Below the pieces are notes generated by a model. It did no database searches. It had not been told where the DNA came from and saw nothing but the letters and a program-made list of their open reading frames with translations. DNA of 9,603 nt from NCBI GenBank assembly GCA_014523665.1, contig JAATVR010000263.1, positions 1 to 9,603 on the forward strand. The letters run 5' to 3'. This document shows, piece after piece, positions 5,241 to 9,603 of the stretch. Each line of letters opens with the position of its first letter. The first letter of the stretch is position 1. The DNA is from Nitrososphaerales archaeon TH526 (GTDB taxonomy: Archaea; Thermoproteota; Nitrososphaeria; Nitrososphaerales; Nitrososphaeraceae). The position numbers and the translations under genes were made by a program.

Positions 5241-5618
5241 ATGTCTGATGTAAGGCTACATGAATTATGTGAAAAGATATACTCAATTAATCAGCATATA
5301 CGCTTTGCGGGTGTAATCACTAAGATGGGTAGATTGGTAGCTGGAGGAATGAGGCCGGATATGAAATCTCTAGAGGACAAGGATGATTCTTCAAAACTTT
5401 ATGTTCAGTTCGCCCTGATGACTGAAATGCGAAAAGATTTTGATGATATCTTCGGTAAAGCAATTTATAGTTTTACCGAGAGGGAGAAAATAAAACTCGC
5501 ATCATTTCCTTTGGATGACAATCACATCCTGAGAGTTTCAATTGAAAAGAAAGAAAAAGATCATGCTCAAATAATTCAAAGCATACTTGATATTATTGGA
5601 ACACTTAGTCTATCCTAA
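5241..5618 (+). CDS. DUF6659-like thaumarchaeal protein
   Basis: This 125-aa soluble protein starts MSDVRLHELCEKI. A characteristic core follows at residues 20-38 (IRFAGVITKMGRLVAGGMR), then LYVQFALMTEMRKDFDDIFG (53-72), then a strand-rich part (AIYSFTEREKIKLASFPL, HILRVSIEKK) and a final helix. From memory this pattern belongs to a family confined to ammonia-oxidising archaea, listed as DUF6659; I could not check the number. The GVIxxxGRLVAGG strand-turn-strand resembles the start of Roadblock/LC7 or other profilin-like sensor folds, which suggests a small-molecule or protein-interaction module; that is inference. It has no signal peptide or membrane segment. It stands alone, about 750 bp before the kinase operon and on the same strand. 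No strong Shine-Dalgarno is seen; the transcript is probably short-leadered. Confidence 0.75.
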   Translation: MSDVRLHELCEKIYSINQHIRFAGVITKMGRLVAGGMRPDMKSLEDKDDSSKLYVQFALMTEMRKDFDDIFGKAIYSFTEREKIKLASFPLDDNHILRVSIEKKEKDHAQIIQSILDIIGTLSLS

Positions 5619-5936
5619 ATTTAACCCTCTTAGATGAGTTATAGCATAAACCAAACAACTACTAAAAAGCTCTACGATTTTCTGTGAAAGTTGCTGCTGA
5701 TATTTGGTTTTAGCTAAACGTAAGCTCTGTTACTATGATAATTGTTAATTAACAATAATTTGTTAGATATCTTCGGTTTTCTAGTATCACTACTTGGATG
5801 AGTAAAAAGTAAAAGCATATCAAAAATGATATTTGTACTAAGCAGACCTTCCGCTTCTTATTAAGATCAAAATATCATAAAAGGTAATGGCTTTCCTAAG
5901 CTTTATAGCATTATGGATACTGCTATGAATCGACCG
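5619..5936. other. AT-rich intergenic region with palindromes
   Basis: I find no gene. ATTGTTAATTAACAAT (5741-5756) is a perfect 16-bp palindrome, ATATCA-AAAA-TGATAT (5817-5832) a 6-bp hairpin, and ATAGCA (5905-5910) with TGCTAT (5921-5926) another. The TTTTCTG near 5680 and other short T runs may end the transcript of the preceding gene. Confidence 0.4.
5741..5756. repeat. Perfect 16-bp palindrome
   Basis: ATTGTTAATTAACAAT is its own reverse complement. It has the size and symmetry of a dimeric regulator site, but it lies more than 600 bp before the kinase operon and over 250 bp from the cysteine-rich candidate start, so no target gene is evident. AT-rich DNA makes such palindromes more likely by chance. 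Confidence 0.3.
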
Positions 5937-6023
5937 CTAGTGCGTACAGCAGATACAACTATTTTCTTTGCATTGTTCTTCAGTATGGTTACATGAACAG
6001 TGATCTACAGTTGACATTTTCAT
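5937..6023 (-). CDS. Candidate 28-aa cysteine/histidine-rich metal-binding microprotein
   Basis: On the minus strand, ATG 6023 opens MKMSTVDHCSCNHTEEQ followed by CKENSCICCTH and TAG. Of 28 residues, six are Cys and three His, arranged H8-C9-x-C11-x-H13, C18, then C23-x-C25-C26-x-H28. This clustering looks like a metallothionein-like or zinc/copper/iron-binding peptide, and is most unlikely for random AT-rich sequence. TTTAATAA (plus 6043-6050) lies about 24 bp before ATG 6023, the archaeal spacing for a leaderless start there; a longer start at ATG 6041 and a shorter one at 6017 are possible. No family is recognised. It sits alone in the long gap before the kinase operon, on the opposite strand. 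Metal binding is inference from residue pattern only. Confidence 0.5.
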   Translation of the reverse strand: MKMSTVDHCSCNHTEEQCKENSCICCTH

Positions 6024-6368
6024 CGAAAGGTAACTAGTCATAATTATTAAAGATTACTAATCCATCACGCTATCTCCTAAAAGTGCTATACGATATTAAT
6101 AGCTATTATTAATCTGACAATAACGTTACTTGATTTGGTTGTTAATAGGAGGGTCGATTTTATTATTGTTAGCTTAAATTGTTTGTGGTATTATTAAACA
6201 GAGCGCATTTGATATTAAAGAATTTCAATTCATAGATCCTGAAAAGAGTGCAATATGGCAAATCTGGGCTAAAAGTAGGCCTTTATAGACACAAATCTCC
6301 TTATATAGGGCAAAATAGTATATAGCATCGAGATTGGCACCTTCCAGTTCTCAGAAGATGACAGAAAG
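6024..6368. other. Region upstream of the kinase operon
   Basis: No gene is convincing. TAATAGCTATTA (6097-6108) is a 12-bp palindrome. A TTG at 6130 opens a 15-codon hydrophobic frame (IWLLIGGSILLLLA) that is too short to support. Two TATA-like sites precede the kinase: CTTTATAG (6281-6288) and CTTATATAGG (6300-6309). They predict starts near 6310 or 6330 and so a leader of about 40-60 bases. Confidence 0.4.
6300..6309 (+). promoter_or_regulatory. Candidate TATA box of the kinase-regulator operon
   Basis: CTTATATAGG is the better of two TATA-like elements before ATG 6369 (the other is CTTTATAG at 6281-6288). It predicts a transcription start near 6330 and a leader of about 40 bases. The start is set by ATG 6369; ATG 6358 is out of frame and hits a stop after four codons. 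Confidence 0.35.
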
Positions 6369-8492
6369 ATGACTAAGGAGAGCACCGAGATTTTCTATGG
6401 AATTGATAACGTAATGAACACAGTATTACAGTTCTTGTACCAAACTAGATGCAAAATCGATGCCTGTGTTGATTATACTCGCCCTTCATTAGCAATTGAC
6501 ATTGCGCTATTGAAGAGAGCGTTCCTTGATGCGAGAAAGAGAGGTGTCAAACTGAGATACGCTACTGAAATTAATAAAGATAACATTTCTTATTGCAAAC
6601 AAATGCTAGCGATGGTTGACGAGCTTCGACATTTAGAGGGAATCAAGGGAAATTTTTACATTAGTGAATCTGGATACCTTGCTCCTGCTACCTTCCATGA
6701 AGCTGGAGAGCCAGCAGCGCAGATCATCTATAGCAATGTAAAGGAATTAATCGAACATCAAAAGTACGTTTTTGAAACCTTGTGGAGCAAAACCATCCCT
6801 GCAGAGCAGAGGATACGAGAGATCGAAGAAGGAATTGTACATTGCGATACTGTAATAATAGATAACTCAGATGAGATTATAAGAGAGATTTATTCTCTCA
6901 CTGCTAGCTCAAATCAACTTGATACCTGTCTGACCTCAGGTGGCATGCAATATAGCCATAGATACTTCTTTGACATAAAGAAAAAGCTTCTGGACAAACA
7001 GAGGCGAGGGGAACATAAAGGTCTCAGATATATTACCAGTATAGATAATAAAAATCTCGAGTTAGTTAAACTATATCTGGAGTCCGGGATTAAGATTAGA
7101 CACGTAGGAAATCTACCTCCAATGAGTTTTGGTATTTCGGACAAGAAAATAGCCGTAACAATAGAGAAGATGGAGAATGGAAAAGTTGTTCAAAGCCTTC
7201 TATTAAGCAATGAACCCCAATATCTAAAGCATTTTTCCTCTGTTTTTCAACAATTATGGGACAATGGAATTGAAGCAACAGATAGAATACAAGAAATTGA
7301 TGAAGGAATTGAAGCCGAATTTTATAAAATTATTACTGACAACGAAAAAGCAAGCCAGATCCTTATTGATATGACAAAGTCTGTAAGGACAAAGGCGTTA
7401 ATCTTTCTTCCTAACGATAAGGCTTTGGTAAGAATAAACAGACTTGGAATAGTTGATTCTTTGTTGAAAGCATCTAGGAATGGAGCGGAGGTAAAGATTA
7501 TCTGTCCATTGTCCGACGAGAATTCAGAAATTCAGAAAAAAATATTGGAGAATGCACCAGATATTAGAATACTTGATGGCAATATCTCGCCATATGGCAT
7601 GTACATCATAGATCATGAAAAGTTTCTTAGAGCAGAGCTCAGGAAGCCAAGAGCTGATAAATTCTCAGACGCGATCGGGCTAGTTGTATATTCTAATAGA
7701 AGAACGACCGTGGACTCCTTCGAGTCAGTTTTTGAACTATTGTGGAATGATCGCATGCTGGTCGAAGAATTAAAGAAAGCAGATACAATGCAAAAAGAGT
7801 TTATTAGTATAGCAGCTCATGAGCTGAAAACCCCAATACAGGCTATTCTTGGTATGAGTGGTTTATTGAAATACTATCCAGAAAGGACAGATCAGGTAAT
7901 AGAAGTGATAACCAGAAACGCTATTAGACTGCAAAGACTTTCTGCGCATATTTTAGATGCAACAAGGATTGAAAGTCAGACATTAAAACTAGAGAAGGAA
8001 CGATTTAACATTTGCGATTTAATACTCACCATTATTGAGGATTACAAAGAGAGGATTAAAAACAATACTAATGATAGGGTTGAATTAATCTATAATGACG
8101 ATTCCAACATTAGTCATGCCATAATTGTGGAAGCAGATAGGGAAAGAATAAACCAGGTTATTTCAAATCTCTTAAGTAACTCTATGAAATTTACAAATGA
8201 CGGCTATATATCACTTAACATAGTTACTAATGGTGACAACAATGAAGTTGTAGTTACTGTAAGAGATACTGGTATAGGTATCAACCCCGAAATCATACCA
8301 AGGCTATTTTCAAAGTTTGTCACTAGATCACAACAAGGCACAGGTTTAGGTCTTTATATTTCTAAGAACATAATTGAATCTCACGGGGGTAGGATTTGGG
8401 CTGAGAATAATTCAATAGAGGGAAGAGGTACAGTTTTCAGTTTTACTCTACCTTTGGCATTAAGAACGGATTCAAGGAAGGAAGATGGATAG
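6369..8492 (+). CDS. Soluble sensor histidine kinase with three repeated sensor modules
   Basis: This 707-aa protein autophosphorylates on a histidine and passes the phosphate to a response regulator. The C-terminal core is complete: H-box FISIAAHELKTPIQ with phosphoacceptor H484, X-region RLQRLSAHILDATRIES (520-536), N-box ISNLLSNSMKFT (598-609), G1 DTGIGI (633-638), F-box LFSKF (646-650), G2 GTGLGLYIS (657-665) and the end strand GGRIWAEN (673-680). There is no transmembrane segment, so it senses a cytosolic cue. Residues 9-470 are three modules of about 155-160 residues. Each has a helix followed by a strand (RGVKLRYATEI near 58-68, KGLRYITSID near 217-226, GAEVKIICPL near 372-381) and each ends with a VFxxLW motif at 134-139, 292-297 and 454-459. 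Modules 1 and 2 then have a charged EIEEGI/EIDEGI helix, while the third leads into the kinase. The modules resemble the PLD-like/TrmB-effector-like sensors seen in thaumarchaeal kinases. The ligand is unknown. Confidence 0.95.
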   Translation: MTKESTEIFYGIDNVMNTVLQFLYQTRCKIDACVDYTRPSLAIDIALLKRAFLDARKRGVKLRYATEINKDNISYCKQMLAMVDELRHLEGIKGNFYISESGYLAPATFHEAGEPAAQIIYSNVKELIEHQKYVFETLWSKTIPAEQRIREIEEGIVHCDTVIIDNSDEIIREIYSLTASSNQLDTCLTSGGMQYSHRYFFDIKKKLLDKQRRGEHKGLRYITSIDNKNLELVKLYLESGIKIRHVGNLPPMSFGISDKKIAVTIEKMENGKVVQSLLLSNEPQYLKHFSSVFQQLWDNGIEATDRIQEIDEGIEAEFYKIITDNEKASQILIDMTKSVRTKALIFLPNDKALVRINRLGIVDSLLKASRNGAEVKIICPLSDENSEIQKKILENAPDIRILDGNISPYGMYIIDHEKFLRAELRKPRADKFSDAIGLVVYSNRRTTVDSFESVFELLWNDRMLVEELKKADTMQKEFISIAAHELKTPIQAILGMSGLLKYYPERTDQVIEVITRNAIRLQRLSAHILDATRIESQTLKLEKERFNICDLILTIIEDYKERIKNNTNDRVELIYNDDSNISHAIIVEADRERINQVISNLLSNSMKFTNDGYISLNIVTNGDNNEVVVTVRDTGIGINPEIIPRLFSKFVTRSQQGTGLGLYISKNIIESHGGRIWAENNSIEGRGTVFSFTLPLALRTDSRKEDG

Positions 8493-8502
8493 GTTCTAGC
8501 TA

Positions 8503-8889
8503 ATGAACGAAGAAACAAAAATGAAAAGAATTATGGTCGTTGACGATGAACCTGATCTTACTTTGTTTTACAGAATGTCGTTAGAGTACCATGGATTTGA
8601 AGTTGAGACATTTAACGACCCAAGGAATGCCTTATCAAATTTCAAAACAGATTATTACGACTTGATTATCCTTGACATTAAGATGCCAGGTATGGATGGC
8701 TTTGAATTATACACGGAAATACGAAAGAAAGATAAGAAAGTCAAGGTATGCTTCCTAACAGCCAGCGAATTGTATTATAAGGAATTCCGAATGAAGGAAT
8801 ATAGCGCATTAGATAAAAGTCTATTTATTCATAAACCTATTGGAAATGAGGAAATGTTAAAGGAAATAAACCGCCTCATCAAAACGTAA
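8503..8889 (+). CDS. Receiver-only response regulator (CheY-like)
   Basis: The 128-aa protein is one receiver domain with the full phosphorylation site: acidic pair D14-D15 in IMVVDDEPD, phosphoacceptor D58 in LIILDIKMPGMDG, T86 in CFLTAS, and K111 in FIHKPIG, with F108 as the likely aromatic switch. It has no DNA-binding or enzymatic output domain, so it probably signals by docking to a partner or relays phosphate onward. It starts 10 bp after the kinase stop on the same strand, so the two form one operon and a cognate pair. ATG 8503 is used here; the in-frame ATG at residue 7 (8521) lies just before the first strand and would also give an intact domain. Confidence 0.95.
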   Translation: MNEETKMKRIMVVDDEPDLTLFYRMSLEYHGFEVETFNDPRNALSNFKTDYYDLIILDIKMPGMDGFELYTEIRKKDKKVKVCFLTASELYYKEFRMKEYSALDKSLFIHKPIGNEEMLKEINRLIKT

Positions 8890-8915
8890 AAGATAAAAGT
8901 AATTTAACAGCTTTA

Positions 8916-8944
8916 TCAATTGCTATTGCAATTGAGTCCGTTTT
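8916..8944 (+). terminator. Hairpin and T run ending the kinase-regulator operon
   Basis: TCAATTGC-TATT-GCAATTGA (8916-8935) is a perfect 8-bp stem with a 4-base loop, 26 bp after the regulator stop, followed at once by GTCCGTTTTAT. Archaeal termination depends mainly on the T run, but the stem would also protect the 3' end. Confidence 0.6.
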
Positions 8945-9075
8945 ATCTAAACACAGATGCAATAGTTCTAATCAAAAAAACCCTAACCTAAAGCAGCGAT
9001 AGATAACAATGGATTTAAAGTGTCAGCATTTGCATTAAATACTATTAAATTACTATTCTTAGTACATAGTATGAA

Positions 9076-9083
9076 TTATATAA
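9076..9083 (+). promoter_or_regulatory. Candidate TATA box for a small RNA
   Basis: TTATATAA in an AT-rich setting predicts a transcription start near 9104-9107, which coincides with the first bases of the hairpin at 9102-9164. No ORF follows at this distance. Confidence 0.4.
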
Positions 9084-9101
9084 TAATGTATAGAATTGAT
9101 T

Positions 9102-9185
9102 CAGCTTAGGTAGGGCCTATTGATCACCATGAACAGAGGAATGATCCATTGCTCTACCTAGCTGTGAACTTTATGCCGATTTTAG
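9102..9185 (+). ncRNA. Candidate structured small RNA
   Basis: CAGC-T-TAGGTAGGGC (9102-9116) pairs with GCTCTACCTAGCTG (9151-9164), giving about 14 base pairs with one bulged T and one G-T pair. Within the enclosed 34 bases, GATCA (9122-9126) can pair with TGATC (9142-9146), so the stem is two-tiered. The 5' arm starts where the TATA box at 9076-9083 would place the transcript end, and GATTTTAG (9179-9186) offers a weak T-run 3' end. It does not fit tRNA, and I see no C/D or H/ACA boxes. It may be a small RNA, a processed leader, or just a DNA dyad. Confidence 0.35.
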
Positions 9186-9193
9186 TTATATAT
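9186..9193 (+). promoter_or_regulatory. Candidate TATA box for the 41-aa ORF
   Basis: TTATATAT, continuing as TATAATAG, predicts a transcription start near 9215 and a leader of about 58 bases before ATG 9274. Confidence 0.3.
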
Positions 9194-9273
9194 TATAATA
9201 GAGATAATCATAAAAGGTGTTACGGAACATAGTTATCCCTGAGAATTTGGAGAATTGACAACAACGTCTAAAA

Positions 9274-9399
9274 ATGACTGGCAAATATCATTTCCCTGAT
9301 TTAGGGGAGATTATATCTTTTAACCATCATGGGGTAATTATGACATTTTTAGGCAAAACTCTTAAGTACAATGGAACCGAAAATATTATTGTCGTATAG
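9274..9399 (+). CDS. Candidate 41-aa small protein, hypothetical
   Basis: ATG 9274 to TAG 9397-9399 encodes MTGKYHFPDLGEIISF, NHHGVIMTFLGKTLKY and NGTENIIVV. The balanced mix of Gly, aromatic, His and hydrophobic residues, with alternating strand-like stretches (EIISF, GVIMTFLG, NIIVV), looks coding, like a small beta-barrel or SH3-like piece. An in-frame TGA at 9256-9258 bounds it upstream. There is no clear Shine-Dalgarno. A TATA box lies about 85 bp upstream and a hairpin begins four bases after the stop. No family is recognised; it could also be the end of a degraded gene. Confidence 0.35.
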   Translation: MTGKYHFPDLGEIISFNHHGVIMTFLGKTLKYNGTENIIVV

Positions 9400-9402
9400 A
9401 GT

Positions 9403-9522
9403 TGCAATTTGGCAGTGGTTTTCACTCCAACCCCCCACTGCCATTGCACCGAAAAACATGCTCTTACAACTGTAGAAGGCCAAGGGTTTAGCTAGAATTT
9501 CTCCCTAGCCGTTCTGCCTTTT
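9403..9522 (+). other. Two hairpins with a U-rich end after the 41-aa ORF
   Basis: TGCAAT-TT-GGCAGTGG (9403-9418) pairs with CCACTGCC-ATTGCA (9435-9448): 14 pairs with one two-base bulge around a 16-base C-rich loop. A second structure pairs AGAAGGC (9474-9480) with GCCTTTT (9516-9522), enclosing GCTAG (9491-9495) with CTAGC (9505-9509); it ends in TTTTC. Together they may form the 3' end of the 41-aa ORF transcript or a separate RNA. The rest, 9523-9603, shows nothing I can support. Confidence 0.4.
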
Positions 9523-9603
9523 CAGTGTTAACAAAGAATTCAATTATGAACTCCTATCTAAGTATAATACTTGTATTGTAACCTGAACAATTTCTCGATA
9601 TTA

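Larger units (their letters stand above)
8936..9273. other. Non-coding stretch with two TATA boxes and a hairpin
   Basis: No protein gene is supported. A7 occurs near 8974-8980. TATA-like TTATATAA (9076-9083) and TTATATAT (9186-9193) flank the strong hairpin at 9102-9164. A minus-strand open stretch between about 8990 and 9070 has no start codon. Confidence 0.4.

Noticed and set aside
5104..5286. 60-aa minus-strand frame overlapping the start of the 125-aa gene
   Set aside because: No start signal, His/Tyr-rich low-quality text, and it runs into a real gene on the other strand.
5887..6035. Chain of three plus-strand mini-ORFs (13, 23 and 14 aa) each overlapping the next as ATGA
   Set aside because: It looked like a coupled leader-peptide series, but the minus strand of the same place encodes the Cys/His-rich peptide, which explains the open frames better.
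6130..6177. 15-codon hydrophobic frame from TTG (IWLLIGGSILLLLA)
   Set aside because: Could be a membrane remnant, but too short and with no start signal.
6914..7278. Two minus-strand frames within the kinase gene
   Set aside because: They are antisense shadows of a clearly real kinase.
8974..8996. A7 followed by CCCTAACCTAAAG, telomere-like
   Set aside because: Only about two degenerate units; chance resemblance and not expected in a circular archaeal chromosome.
9102..9164. tRNA-like look of the minus strand (GGTAGAGC as in a D arm)
   Set aside because: No T-loop consensus, no 7-bp acceptor stem and no 7-base anticodon loop; the match is part of the long hairpin.

Overview
The window looks like chromosomal DNA of an ammonia-oxidising archaeon (Nitrososphaeria/Thaumarchaeota), most like the AT-rich soil lineages such as Nitrosocosmicus. 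That placement is inferred from gene content and promoter style; there is no rRNA or amo gene to prove it. Support comes from strong AT bias, archaeal TATA boxes about 25-33 bp before starts (often leaderless), short secreted proteins rich in N-x-S/T sequons, a winged-helix remnant of a type abundant in this group, a 125-aa protein that resembles a thaumarchaeal-only family, and a soluble histidine kinase with a repeated sensor module followed by a stand-alone receiver.

Layout. The left edge (1-256, minus) is the N-terminal part of a DUF763 protein that runs off the window. Positions 257-1154 form a decay zone: coding-like plus-strand fragments lie in all three frames, ending in a recognisable winged-helix C-terminal half (1002-1154). 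An intact cytidine deaminase-like gene (1176-1649, plus) follows. It converges on a coiled-coil protein with an acidic head and basic tail (1753-2316, minus).

Positions 2500-4050 hold small minus-strand genes: a 21-aa membrane peptide candidate (2518-2583), a secreted four-cysteine protein (2773-3036), a 98-aa helical protein (3334-3630) and a 50-aa tryptophan-rich protein that seems to start at TTG (3895-4047). Then come a secreted beta-type protein (4198-4683, plus) with a textbook leaderless promoter, and the 125-aa DUF6659-like protein (5241-5618, plus). A long AT-rich gap contains a cysteine/histidine-rich 28-aa minus-strand candidate (5937-6023).

The best understood unit is the operon 6369-8889: a 707-aa cytosolic histidine kinase with three sensor modules, and 10 bp later a receiver-only response regulator. 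Kinase H484 should pass phosphate to regulator D58; the regulator has no output domain, so it must act on a partner protein. A hairpin plus T run ends the operon.

The right end (8936-9603) has no long gene. It carries two TATA-like boxes, a strong long-range hairpin exactly where transcription from the first should begin (a small RNA candidate), a 41-aa ORF, and two more hairpins behind it. I found no tRNA, rRNA, CRISPR array, insertion sequence or replication origin. The most interesting items are the triplicated kinase sensor, the Cys/His-rich microprotein, the TTG-start small gene and the structured right-hand region. None is shown to be a new system by sequence reading alone.
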